The notes under the pieces were generated by a model. That model saw only the letters and a program-made list of their open reading frames with translations. It was not told where the DNA came from and searched no databases. Shown here piece by piece: positions 8,565 through 17,093 of a DNA stretch of 64,000 nucleotides. Source of the stretch: Paramagnetospirillum magneticum AMB-1. Its GTDB lineage: Bacteria; Pseudomonadota; Alphaproteobacteria; Rhodospirillales; Magnetospirillaceae. The stretch spans positions 2,226,011-2,290,010 of the forward strand of contig NC_007626.1 in assembly GCF_000009985.1 (NCBI RefSeq), written 5' to 3'. Every line of letters begins with the position of its first letter. Position 1 is the stretch's first letter. The translations under genes and the position numbers were made by a program.

Positions 8565-9167
8565 TCAGTTTCGAACCCGCTCAACCCAGCCAGGGTCTTC
8601 TGGGTATTTCTCCAATAATTTCTGCATCCTGAAAATTGCAAAGGTCGCCACGTCGTCGCAGTGCTGGATTCTGGCTCCATCGTGCTTGATGTACCTGAGG
8701 TCCCGGAACGCGACCTGTGCATAGGTCAAAATTTCACGCGATTCTGACATCGCCACGCCATGGGGGATAAAGCCAGCAGACGGTGAGAACCACAGATCAT
8801 GATCGCTCAACCAAGCCATCGAAATCTCTGCATACCGACTGATCTTTCTCTCCAGGTGTGAGCAGTATTCACCGCGATCATGGAGGTTCATACCGTTGCT
8901 GTCCCGTCCAAGGACAGCCGTTTGCTCCCGGTGCCAGTATCCTGGGGTGTTGATCTCGCCATTAGTGAGCGGCGGCAGTGGGGACTGCGTGCCGATTACG
9001 TAATAATTCGGCAGGCCGGGATCGCGTGGATACACGGTCGGGGGGGCGGCCTTCACCACACCGGCGGCACCCTTGTCCGTGGTGAAGTAGACACCTTCCT
9101 GGGCGTTCGCGGCAAATGTCGCAGTGAACAGCAAGCTGACTGATAACATGATGGCTCTTGAATGCAT
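8565..9167 (-). CDS. Secreted protein of unknown function
   Basis: I place the start at 9167, where GGAGGG precedes the ATG; the open frame reaches 9206. The resulting protein of 200 residues begins with a signal peptide (SRAIMLSVSLLFTATFAANAQ). Its mature part starts EGVYFTTDKGAAG and has Tyr/Pro-rich and charged segments but no recognised motif. It is separated by 33 bases from the DUF2786 gene downstream and could be co-transcribed with it. Confidence 0.6.
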   Translation of the reverse strand: MHSRAIMLSVSLLFTATFAANAQEGVYFTTDKGAAGVVKAAPPTVYPRDPGLPNYYVIGTQSPLPPLTNGEINTPGYWHREQTAVLGRDSNGMNLHDRGEYCSHLERKISRYAEISMAWLSDHDLWFSPSAGFIPHGVAMSESREILTYAQVAFRDLRYIKHDGARIQHCDDVATFAIFRMQKLLEKYPEDPGWVERVRN

Positions 9168-9247
9168 AATGCCCTCCAAGCAATCATGAATACGCGTCCA
9201 TTCCATTATAACTGTATAAATACATTTATCAATATGCGGAGTGTGTT

Positions 9248-9439
9248 ATGAGATTAAACGATTTTACAATTTCACCAGAAGACGCTGTTTCTGTTTCTCC
9301 AGGAAGATTGCCGCCGGTTTATGATGAAAACCTTATTAGATTTGAGGTGATGGCCGTCCTTGATCTGCTCCGAGGTGCTCTACATGATGCTCAACGCCTG
9401 CTCGATCTGATTGATCGGCGGTCAACTCCCTGCTTATGA
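9248..9439 (+). CDS. Possible small protein, unknown
   Basis: This is a 63-codon frame starting ATG at 9248 with GGAG seven bases upstream, preceded by an AT-rich stretch that could hold a promoter. The product ends LLRGALHDAQRLLDLIDRR, a likely helix. Its last 49 bases overlap the end of the convergent phosphatase-like gene. No homologue is recognised, and it may not be expressed. Confidence 0.3.
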   Translation: MRLNDFTISPEDAVSVSPGRLPPVYDENLIRFEVMAVLDLLRGALHDAQRLLDLIDRRSTPCL

Positions 9440-9936
9440 CCATCAATCGCAGCAACCATCCGTCCTTCAAAGCCAAGAATCTTGTCCGCGAATCGGACAA
9501 TCAGGCGATTGGGCATGGCACCTGGACGAAGGCCGAGGATCAGGTGCATGGCTTGATCTGGGGACAGGTGAAGACAGGCCAGTACGAACGCTGCTGCGGT
9601 TGACCTGCTGACCCCTGCCCAACAATGAATGAGTACCTTGCTGCCACTTGGGATGTTCCGCCCGAATTCCAGGATGGCGTGTGCGTGATCGACGCAAGGA
9701 TATTCCGCCCTGTCCCTGGCCGAAAGCATCGAGCCAACCATTCCGCCCATGGCATGGATATCGAAAAATCGAAGCCTCAGTACCCTGATCGATTCGTCGA
9801 AGATCAGGGGATCGCCGTCATCTTCGCCGGGGTCCAAAATTGAGACGATGTGGGATGGGGCAAACGATACGATCTCGTCGGCCAATTCATCCAGGCCGCA
9901 GATTGATAGTTCGAAGGGCAATCCCAGCATTCGCAT
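9391..9936 (-). CDS. Dual-specificity/tyrosine-phosphatase-like protein
   Basis: The start at 9936 is chosen because a strong GGGAGGGGAG lies just upstream; the open frame extends to 10056. The 181-residue protein has the phosphatase P-loop HCWAGVSRS with Cys105 and Arg111. An Asp-containing loop FFDIHAM near residue 58 may supply the general acid. This is the cysteine-phosphatase fold found in bacterial tyrosine phosphatases and small RNA 5'-triphosphatase-like enzymes. The substrate is unknown. It has no signal peptide, so a cytoplasmic role is likely. Confidence 0.75.
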   Translation of the reverse strand: MRMLGLPFELSICGLDELADEIVSFAPSHIVSILDPGEDDGDPLIFDESIRVLRLRFFDIHAMGGMVGSMLSARDRAEYPCVDHAHAILEFGRNIPSGSKVLIHCWAGVSRSTAAAFVLACLHLSPDQAMHLILGLRPGAMPNRLIVRFADKILGFEGRMVAAIDGHKQGVDRRSIRSSRR

Positions 9937-10045
9937 AACACTCCCCTCCCATGAAAGGCGGGGATAATAACGGGCATGACGAAGACATTCAAATATGGGG
10001 GGCGGCTGCCGATAATTTATCAGCAGCCGTCCACGCCAGAGGTAG

Positions 10046-10414
10046 TCAAGCAGCATTAGATAATCCGGTGCTTATTATTGGCAGAAATTTGTCGCCACAA
10101 TCGTTTGTTAGAGACAATAATTCGTCCCACACGACAATTCGACAATTCAATATAATCTTCTGTCCTAAGACAACACCCTGAAGAAGCATCATCAAATCCG
10201 AAAACTCATGATCATTCAATCCTGCAACAATCTTGACGGTATTAATCAAAATATTTAGCTTTGAACTCAGATCAGTTTCGCCCATGTCGATGATTGACCA
10301 GATTCTCAGGAGATTTCCCAAGAATTCAATTTTCTTCATGGTTGCTGGAGTTTCACCCGCAGCAGCCATCATGTGTGGGAATTGCCTGCTGCTAAATATG
10401 TTAAAGTCTAACAT
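10046..10414 (-). CDS. Hypothetical protein, AT-rich gene
   Basis: This is a frame of about 122 codons, taking the ATG at 10414 with AGGA eight bases upstream; the frame is open to 10498. The product starts MLDFNIFSSRQF, has helix-forming segments (FLGNLLRIWSIIDMG, KLNILINTVKIVAGL) and no known motif. The gene is markedly AT-rich compared with its neighbours, which suggests a separate origin. It sits directly upstream of the phosphatase-like gene on the same strand, with 109 bases between them. Confidence 0.45.
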   Translation of the reverse strand: MLDFNIFSSRQFPHMMAAAGETPATMKKIEFLGNLLRIWSIIDMGETDLSSKLNILINTVKIVAGLNDHEFSDLMMLLQGVVLGQKIILNCRIVVWDELLSLTNDCGDKFLPIISTGLSNAA

Positions 10415-10619
10415 GTCATATGTCCTGTTGTGTTTATGTTGCGGTGGCTTGGTGTCACTGCATATCGGACATTCCGGCCGATCACATGATGATGGCAATA
10501 TAATTCAGACGGTCTTTCGAAAATACATATTGGGGTTGTAACCTATAAGTTCGGCGGTTTCGTGGGGCATAGGTACGGTGTTCTTGTCAATTTACTTATC
10601 TGCCGCCTTGATGAATTTA

Positions 10620-10815
10620 AAAATTGGCCGCGACGGTGCGGCCCGGCTATACGGGTTTGGACTCCGCACACGTGGGGCCGGTGAATTATCGCCGAAGATA
10701 AATAGATGTACTGATCGAGCCGCCAACAGATCATGACAATCAAACGCCCGGATATGTTCGGGTGGTAACCCTCGACAGGAGCTTGGCGGCTCGCACTGTC
10801 GAGGGTTTTGTTTTT
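10620..10815 (+). ncRNA. Candidate structured leader/attenuator RNA upstream of the replication gene
   Basis: Several hairpins precede an intrinsic terminator. The segment 10716-10726 (CGAGCCGCCAA) is the exact reverse complement of 10783-10793, which lies in the terminator loop. That pairing could form a pseudoknot, or could compete with or stabilise the terminator. Such alternative pairings are typical of attenuators and of plasmid copy-control leaders. No small open frame with a good ribosome binding site is evident in it. The 5' end is not known. Confidence 0.5.
10769..10815 (+). terminator. Intrinsic terminator in front of the replication gene
   Basis: A perfect 10-bp stem, CCCTCGACAG at 10769-10778 with CTGTCGAGGG at 10796-10805, encloses a 17-base loop and is followed by TTTTGTTTTT. 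The ATG of the helicase-primase gene follows at 10825, so the hairpin sits inside the leader of that gene rather than after a gene. Confidence 0.8.
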
Positions 10816-10824
10816 GGTGATATT

Positions 10825-13377
10825 ATGGAGATCAAGGGAAAACAAATTCTCACAGTTTCAAGCCCTGCAAGTGCAGGCAAGACCGACGCCGCCGTCACCT
10901 ACGCGGTGGATATGGCGTCCAAGGGCCACAAGGTTATCATCGCCCAGCCAACGAAAACCTGCATCGACGAATGGTTTGCCAAGGCTAAGGAACGGGCCAG
11001 TTCACGGCGAAAGAAGCCGGTTCCGGTCTACCGGTTCGACGGCAGCACCTGCGAAGAAGGGCAGGTGATCACCTCCATCATGGGGCATTTGAAATGCCCA
11101 GGTGAAGGGGGCCAGGTTCTGTTCCTGACCCAGCAGGCGTTGCTGCGACTGCCATATGTCCACCGGCCTGAACATTGGCATGTGATCGTCGATGAGATTC
11201 CTGCCCCCGACGTGATGTTCTGCAAGCACCTTCCGCACAACCACGAGATCATCACCTTGGCCATATCGTGGCAGGATTTCTCCGCCGACAACGTCAAGGT
11301 GGCAGCAACAGACAATGCCAAACTTCGCCGTCTTGCCGATGGCGATGACGCTGTTGATGCTGAATTCAAAGCCATAGCCCGAGCCATTCTGGACCCGGAT
11401 TATGATGTCTTCGCGATCAGGGAGAACATCGAACGCACCGTGGCCGGTGACACCGAAAACGGCAAATATCCTCTGTACCTGTTCGGGGTTCTGAAGCCAT
11501 CAGCATTCACCAAGTTCGCATCGGCGATTATCATGGGGGCACACTTTGAGGAGTCGCTGCTTCATCACCTATGGGCAGTCCAGGGGGCAGTGTTCGAACC
11601 GCATCGCCAGTTGACCAACGCCCTTCGGTTCCAGCAGCATCAGAACGGTCATCGGGTCTCCATTCATTATCTGGCCGACGATAGCTGGTCCAAAAAGCTG
11701 GGCGGTAAGAAGGTCACTGTCGATGGTACGGAGATCAGCAACACCATCCTCGGCCTGACCAAGGCCGCCGAACTGGTTGGTGACCAGCCCTTTCTTTTTC
11801 AGGTGAACAAGGACGCAGAGGATGCAGCCGAGGAATTATTCGCCCAGTTGCCCGCGACCGCGTTGCCGCACAAACCCCATGGAATGAATAAGTTTTCCGA
11901 ATTTCACAATGTCGTGGTGGTGGCCTCGTTCCTGCCAACACCTATGCAATGCCGGTTCTTGTCGAATTTCGGCATTACCCCAGACCAGATTAGAGACGCG
12001 ATCTGCCATCAAGCCGTCTATCAGGCAGTGATGCGGTGCAGTCTTCGTGATCTCCATTGCGATGTACCTGTTCGGGTCGTGGTCACCGACATCGGTGTAG
12101 CCCAGTGGCTGGCCGATCAGTTTCCCGGCTGCACCATGGTCCAAGCTCCAGGTGTTCAGCTTGCAAAGAAGGGCAAGGGGCACCGCAATCGGCTCCATGT
12201 GGATAATTCAGCCCGAGTCCGGGCATATCGCAAGAGGAAAGATGAGCATATTTTGGAAGTGGAACTGGCAAATATATTGCCTGAAATACAAAATGGTAAG
12301 ATTTCACCGTTACGATTGGCGAATATATATTATTCACCTATCGTTACATCGAAACATGACCATTTGTCGTTAGTAGACACATCTGCATCTGATTTCATGG
12401 ATTTGTCGATCCTGGAACGGGAGCTATTCGCTGGAACTTTGTTCCGCCATATCCGGGACACCAACACCACCAGTCATCTGTTCCTCAATTCCATGGCCGA
12501 CATGATCGAGTGGCTTCGTCATTGCCATGGGCGGACCTGCCAGGACAAGCACAGTAACTTCCTGATCAGCCCGACCCTGTTCAACCCAACTCTGGGCGAC
12601 AAAAGCCGGGGAAGGGACAACGCGGTGATCACCTGGGGCATCTGGCTCGATATCGATGACGGGGATATGGCCTATCACGCCTTTGCCAAGATGTTCGCGG
12701 GCAAATCCATGGTGATCTACAACACGGCCTCCTCGACCAACGACACCCGCTACCGGGTGTTCATGCCGACGACCGGCTACATGATGGCTGAAACCTACAA
12801 CTCCATCTGCAAACAGATCATCAAGGTGGTCCAGTCCAACGGCTACTGTTCACCCCGGCAACGGAAACGGGGATCGGCAAAGCCATGCCATGGCATCGAC
12901 CCGACCAAGCTGTCGGTGGAGAACATGATGTACCTGCCATGCAAGCCCATGGATGGCAGTGATGGGTTTTTCCAGGTCTTCGATGGTGATCCGATCAATC
13001 CAACCCTATGGGTGCAGAACAACATCCTGCCAATCGATATGCCTCCGCCGATCCTGGTTGCCGTTCCAGATGAATTGCCCATGCCCGAAGATCACTCCCA
13101 TGCCGCCGGGTTCTTCGACAAATTGGTCGCCGCCATCGGCGATGTCGTGCTGGGACGAAACAACGCACTGTACCGGGCATCGCTGCATGGGTTCGCCATG
13201 GCAAGTGCCGGTTTACTTGACACATGGATGGTGGAAACCCGGCTGGAACAGGCGGCATTCGCTGCGGGATTGGAAAAAAGAGAAATCGGGCCGACCATCA
13301 ATAGCGGTCGCAACAATTCCAAAAATCTGGTCGGGCGATATCTGGGGTGGGCTGCACGTGGGAACGCAGCGGCTTGA
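10825..13377 (+). CDS. Replication protein: ATPase/helicase domain fused to AEP-like primase domain
   Basis: I place the start at ATG 10825, with GGTGA four bases upstream; the open frame reaches 10762, but that would translate the terminator hairpin. The 850-residue protein has a P-loop SSPASAGKT near residue 15 and a DEAD-like Walker B VIVDEIPAPD near 121. A second half follows with the acidic pair LDIDDGD near 608, then SSTNDTRYRVF near 637. These are the hallmarks of archaeo-eukaryotic-type primases of plasmids and phages. Together they suggest a replicative helicase-primase. A palindromic repeat is embedded in frame in the linker (about residues 490-513). Confidence 0.7.
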   Translation: MEIKGKQILTVSSPASAGKTDAAVTYAVDMASKGHKVIIAQPTKTCIDEWFAKAKERASSRRKKPVPVYRFDGSTCEEGQVITSIMGHLKCPGEGGQVLFLTQQALLRLPYVHRPEHWHVIVDEIPAPDVMFCKHLPHNHEIITLAISWQDFSADNVKVAATDNAKLRRLADGDDAVDAEFKAIARAILDPDYDVFAIRENIERTVAGDTENGKYPLYLFGVLKPSAFTKFASAIIMGAHFEESLLHHLWAVQGAVFEPHRQLTNALRFQQHQNGHRVSIHYLADDSWSKKLGGKKVTVDGTEISNTILGLTKAAELVGDQPFLFQVNKDAEDAAEELFAQLPATALPHKPHGMNKFSEFHNVVVVASFLPTPMQCRFLSNFGITPDQIRDAICHQAVYQAVMRCSLRDLHCDVPVRVVVTDIGVAQWLADQFPGCTMVQAPGVQLAKKGKGHRNRLHVDNSARVRAYRKRKDEHILEVELANILPEIQNGKISPLRLANIYYSPIVTSKHDHLSLVDTSASDFMDLSILERELFAGTLFRHIRDTNTTSHLFLNSMADMIEWLRHCHGRTCQDKHSNFLISPTLFNPTLGDKSRGRDNAVITWGIWLDIDDGDMAYHAFAKMFAGKSMVIYNTASSTNDTRYRVFMPTTGYMMAETYNSICKQIIKVVQSNGYCSPRQRKRGSAKPCHGIDPTKLSVENMMYLPCKPMDGSDGFFQVFDGDPINPTLWVQNNILPIDMPPPILVAVPDELPMPEDHSHAAGFFDKLVAAIGDVVLGRNNALYRASLHGFAMASAGLLDTWMVETRLEQAAFAAGLEKREIGPTINSGRNNSKNLVGRYLGWAARGNAAA
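12293..12363. repeat. 71-bp imperfect palindromic repeat, copy 2 (in frame inside the replication gene)
   Basis: Same length and same ATGGT...ACCAT ends as the copy at 3797-3867, with 60 of 71 bases identical. The inner arms match at 14 of 17 positions around the shared centre GAATATATATTATTC. It is read through without a stop and adds about 24 residues between the ATPase part and the primase part of the protein. It is a local AT-rich island in an otherwise GC-balanced gene. Confidence 0.75.
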
Positions 13378-13382
13378 TAAAT

Positions 13383-13405
13383 ACTCCTGCAACATCAGCA
13401 GGAGT
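13383..13405 (+). promoter_or_regulatory. Hairpin that sequesters a ribosome binding site
   Basis: ACTCCTGC (13383-13390) and GCAGGAGT (13398-13405) form a perfect 8-bp stem with a 7-base loop. The right arm contains the AGGAG that serves the ATG at 13415, so the fold would mask the ribosome binding site. It begins just after the stop of the helicase-primase gene. Confidence 0.55.
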
Positions 13406-13414
13406 AACGTCGAG

Positions 13415-13723
13415 ATGCGTGAACTACAGGAGATATATGACGAGTTCCATTGCCTTGGAATCGTGAAATCAGGTCGTGAATTTGGAGAGTGGTTGAATCG
13501 AGGTCAGAGCTACTTTAGCTCATCGAAATCAAGAAACCGAAGGATATCGACTGAAGCACTTTTATCATTGATATCAAATGTGACCGGCGTGATAGATGCA
13601 ACAAATGAAGCTGCCGTTGAATGTACAGATGCTGCTCAAGCCATTGAATACAAAGAAGGTGTGAATGCACTCAAGAAGCTTGAAAATGAGGCGTGGACTG
13701 AAATTTGGCGTCGTGTCGAGTAA
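13415..13723 (+). CDS. Small unknown protein, possibly DNA-binding
   Basis: This 102-residue protein is encoded right after the replication gene. The N-terminal half (SGREFGEWLNRGQSYFSS.KSR) looks like a short helix-turn-helix-type domain of a kind I have seen in small alphaproteobacterial proteins. The C-terminal half is helical and acidic. The start is ATG 13415, with AGGAG upstream inside a hairpin. Base composition is more AT-rich than that of the replication gene. Confidence 0.55.
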   Translation: MRELQEIYDEFHCLGIVKSGREFGEWLNRGQSYFSSSKSRNRRISTEALLSLISNVTGVIDATNEAAVECTDAAQAIEYKEGVNALKKLENEAWTEIWRRVE

Positions 13724-13811
13724 TTGGTACTAAAATTATTTGTTTACCAATCTTGCAAATACTATTTTGACTCCGTAATCTATGTGCAGACGTCAATGCA
13801 TGGAGGTTACT

Positions 13812-14240
13812 ATGCTCAACTTGAAGTTTTCTGACGCCAAGCGTCCGCTGATCTCGGAGACCCGCAAGAAGTCTGCCCGTGATGTGGTGATCGATGGGAT
13901 TCAGCATCAGATCGGCCTGTTGTCCGACCAGAATTACAAGGTCGAACGCACCCGATACAGCAAGGATGCGGAGGGCAATGCCATTCGCAAGTCGGTCGCG
14001 GCACCGCCCAAGCCCTGGTACTGGCGGGCTACCGATGGGAACATCATGGTGCAGGTACGCTACGGTCATGCCGTCGTGGTCGAACTTCAGCCGGGAAAGC
14101 CGAGCATTGTTGCCGGAAAGACCGAGAAGGAGGTGATCACCGTACTGACCCAGGTGGTCCAGGCCGTGAAGACCGGCGAACTCGATGCCCAGATCGAGGC
14201 GGCGAAGATGAAGGCCAAGCGGAACCGCTCGGGTGAATAG
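13812..14240 (+). CDS. Unknown protein common on mobile elements (DUF6641-like)
   Basis: The start at 13812 has GGAGGT nine bases ahead of the ATG. The 142-residue product begins LNLKFSDAKRPLI and has PWYWRATDGNIMVQVRYGHAVVVEL and a Lys-rich tail. It recalls a family of small proteins on plasmids and integrative elements (DUF6641, from memory and not certain). No enzymatic motif is seen. It ends 63 bases before the convergent methyltransferase gene. Confidence 0.55.
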   Translation: MLNLKFSDAKRPLISETRKKSARDVVIDGIQHQIGLLSDQNYKVERTRYSKDAEGNAIRKSVAAPPKPWYWRATDGNIMVQVRYGHAVVVELQPGKPSIVAGKTEKEVITVLTQVVQAVKTGELDAQIEAAKMKAKRNRSGE

Positions 14241-14303
14241 GTCAGGGATCGGCGTGGAGGCGGGATGAAAATTCGGCCTTCACTCCATCACTGCCAAGTT
14301 CCA

Positions 14304-15936
14304 TCACGCCACCTTCTTCATCGAATCCCAGTACCGCACCGGGTGATCGTGGATGACTGGACCGGAACGTTCGTACACATCGATCATCGACGTGGGAAGC
14401 GACCGGAGATAATTCGAAAACGGCCTATGGTTTCCCCAGATCACGAAGGCCAAGCCCTCGGGCATCCGGGATTGAACTTCGATGCCTTTACCATCAATAC
14501 CCTTCAAGAATCCGACCTTGCCAGCGATGAAGAACACGCAGGCATGTTCACTCACGAATTTCCGCCAGTAGCTCGTGTGGGTGCGAACAGGGATAATGCC
14601 GACCACGGATTTCGCACAAGGGCAGGTCACGAACAGCAGAGGCTTCGGTTGGAGCGTCAGGCATGTGACGGCACCACACAGCATCGGCGGCTTTTTCGAC
14701 CCAGTGACGAAGGCTATGATACGGGGGGTTCAGCCAAACACGACCGTGCCAATTTTGAGCCAATCCGTCTTCGGCCTGGGTGAAATGCTGGCGTGCCCAA
14801 ACCGGAGCGTTCTCCCCTTTGCATGGCGAGCAAGGGTCGATGTCGAAGGGCTGGTTGTCATTGGCGGCGTAGATTTGGCTGAGCAAACTGGGCGGAGTAT
14901 ACCATTCGCAATTCTTCTTTTGGTTCGCCTTGGTGATGAAAAGGGTCCGTGCCTTCCATTCCTTCTTCGTGGGTTCACCAGCAGGTGAATCGTCGTTGGA
15001 CGACTGGGACGCCACCACTGGCACCATGTCGTTGTTGGGCATAATCACCGGGGCAATCGGCTCGATCTCCTCCCCAATTTTCCTGGCATGGACCGTGTAG
15101 AGCGGGGTGGTGTAATTCGCACACACCAGTTCCGCCGATTTGTGGATATTGCCCATGTTGCTCATGAAGGCATGGAGAATGGGATGCATGTCCGAGAATG
15201 CGACACGGTTCGCCGGACTGTCGTCCACCGTGATCAAGCAGGAATGGCCGCTGGCACGTACATGTCGAGCAAGCTCTTCCAGATCGGCCTCGCCAAAGGG
15301 GTACATGGCCTTGCCCACCTGGGCATAGGGCGGATCAACGAAGCACATCACCCCGGCACCAGGGGCATCAAGAACTTCCCGGTAATCCAAATTGGTGATC
15401 CGGGCACCTTGAAGCCACGCCGAAAACTGGGGGATGTAATTGATGTGGATCGGTCGGAGTCCGCGATCATCACGCGGATGGCTCGGGGCATACGACGACA
15501 TGCCGTTGGCCCCGTACATGCTCAAGTGGTTGCGGGTATAGAATGCCGCCGCCGCTTCAGTGCGATCGTCGCTCTCGACCATCTGGACGGACAGATCAAA
15601 CAACTCTTTGCTGCCCGCCCCGAACCGGCCATGGAGAGAACGCAAAACCCGGATCAGCCCAGCAGGATCGTCGCGAACCACGGTCCACATATTGGCGATG
15701 CCGGGATCGAGATCGTTGATCCAGATTTTCCGGGTACGTCCCGCCCGGACCATGCGAAAGGCAACAGCGGCACTCCCCGCGAAAGGTTCCCGGTACTCGC
15801 TGATCGTGAACGGGGCGAGGTTGACCAGATCACGAGCCAGACGGTGCTTCCCACCAGGGGAGCGGATGATGCTCGACATCCTTTCGGGGGCGAGAATCAG
15901 AGGGACGTCCAGGTGGGGCTTGATGGCGGGTTTCAT
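14304..15936 (-). pseudogene. Fused double adenine methyltransferase, frameshifted near its 3' end
   Basis: The frame from ATG 15936 encodes a D12-class Dam-like domain: RSPGGKHRL near the start, PFAGSAAV, and the catalytic FVDPPYAQ. A phage-type Dam domain follows, with EWYTPP, IDPCS and WLNPPY. The frame then stops at 14548 after about 50 atypical residues. A second frame from 14684 to 14304 encodes the expected rest of the phage-type domain (VVGIIPVRTHTSYW, ACVFFIAGKVGFL). One extra base, perhaps in the A5 run at 14693-14697 (plus-strand T run), explains this. The N-terminal domain should still be intact. It may be a true mutation, a recoding site or a sequence error. Confidence 0.75.
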
Positions 15937-16337
15937 CACATGGCCTCCTTGAATTTCTGATTGTCATTGCTGTTTTTCGTCAGGCGGCGAATCTCGGCAC
16001 GGTGCTTACGGCTGTATTCCTTCCAGAACCCCGAGCAGCCCTCGAACTTCTTGTAATTTCCGTGCCCGGACTTGTAGTGGTTGATCGTCCCCAACGTGAC
16101 GCCATAGCGTTCCATCAGAACCGAAGGCGGGTCGTCGGAGAGGATAATGTCCGCCGCTTCGTCATAAGTACGGCGGGGTTTACGAGCCTTCCGAACCTTC
16201 TTGGTCGGCGGCAACGGGATCGGCATGGCGTGGTCCAACAGCCACAGAGCGATCTTCCGCATGGCCTCGGATTCGGGGTGGTCGAAGGGCGTCCGCAGGG
16301 TGTAACGGGCGGCTTCAATCTGGGACTTGGTGAACAT
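15936..16337 (-). CDS. Unknown basic protein, element operon
   Basis: This protein of 133 residues has a Pro/Lys/Arg-rich middle (PLPPTKKVRKARKPRRTYDE). A segment that looks like a helix-turn-helix follows (SDDPPSVLMERYGVTLGTINHYKSGHG), as in regulators that scan for a small HTH. It ends NSNDNQKFKEAM. The codons for KEA contain the AAGGAGG ribosome binding site of the methyltransferase gene, whose ATG overlaps this gene's stop. It is probably translated in series with its neighbours. Confidence 0.6.
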   Translation of the reverse strand: MFTKSQIEAARYTLRTPFDHPESEAMRKIALWLLDHAMPIPLPPTKKVRKARKPRRTYDEAADIILSDDPPSVLMERYGVTLGTINHYKSGHGNYKKFEGCSGFWKEYSRKHRAEIRRLTKNSNDNQKFKEAM

Positions 16338-17075
16338 TTAAATGGCCTCCTTCATGGGCTGATTGTCGTTGCTGCCGGTCTTGGTGACCTGGGCAGCCTT
16401 GCGGGTGAGCAGACGGTCGATTTCGTCCTGGTCGCGTTCAACGACCCGTAAATTCGTAAGATTGAACTGCTCGTCGATGTCACCCACGATCAAGACACGA
16501 CCCGGCGATTGGGCCAGAGCTTCGAGAGTCTGGCTGTCTTTGACATCATTGATGGTCGTGCACTGATGGTCGGCGTAGTGGGTGGTGGTGCCGATCTGCG
16601 GCAAACCGGCGACGTAGGTCTGGATGGTGCGGACCTTCTTCTCTTCGCGGCTCGTGTCGCGGTGGGTCCGCCTCTCATTGCGGAAAGCTTTCACCAGCCC
16701 CGACATACCGCCCTGGTCGTGAATCAACCGCTTAATGTATTCGGCGGGGAATTCGTCACGGTGCAGTTCCAGATACCGAAGGGCGGTCGCAATCTGCCCA
16801 AGACGGCGGCGGAAGTCCGTCTTCTCCGAGACGTTGTGGAACAAGACCTTGACCACGAGCAGGGTGAAATCGTCCACCGCCTTGCCCATGACGGTCAGCC
16901 CATATTGCTGCTTGGCGAAATTGATAAACGCGGCCTCGTCCTTGCGGAGTTCGGGCAGCACCTCGAAGGCGGAGACGATGACGTTGACGAGGGCGATGTG
17001 GGTACGAAGCCCCAGAGAGACAGCGGAAATCACCGCCTTCCGGGAAGGGCGAAGAATGGGTTCAAAGTCGGACAT
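16338..17075 (-). CDS. Unknown protein, element operon
   Basis: This protein of 245 residues is largely helical in its first half. It ends in an alpha/beta-looking segment VLIVGDIDEQFNL and the tail GSNDNQPMKEAI. No catalytic motif is recognised. Its stop lies next to the ATG of the following gene, and its last codons again carry AAGGAGG as the ribosome binding site for that gene. The upstream gene ends 18 bases before its start. Confidence 0.6.
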   Translation of the reverse strand: MSDFEPILRPSRKAVISAVSLGLRTHIALVNVIVSAFEVLPELRKDEAAFINFAKQQYGLTVMGKAVDDFTLLVVKVLFHNVSEKTDFRRRLGQIATALRYLELHRDEFPAEYIKRLIHDQGGMSGLVKAFRNERRTHRDTSREEKKVRTIQTYVAGLPQIGTTTHYADHQCTTINDVKDSQTLEALAQSPGRVLIVGDIDEQFNLTNLRVVERDQDEIDRLLTRKAAQVTKTGSNDNQPMKEAI

Positions 17076-17093
17076 GGTGAGGTCTCCTTATGA

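Larger units (their letters stand above)
10415..10824. promoter_or_regulatory. Non-coding region: divergent promoter area and structured leader
   Basis: These 410 bases have no convincing gene. The left part is AT-rich and lies upstream of the minus-strand hypothetical gene. From about 10620 the sequence becomes GC-rich and full of inverted repeats: GGCCGC/GCGGCC at 10626-10643, CGCCCG/CGGGTG at 10745-10764, and a perfect terminator hairpin at 10769-10805. This looks like an untranslated leader or small RNA gene reading toward the helicase-primase gene. Confidence 0.5.

Noticed and set aside
10762..10824. GTG start of the replication gene at 10762
   Set aside because: This start would place the terminator hairpin inside the coding sequence; ATG 10825 has a good ribosome binding site.
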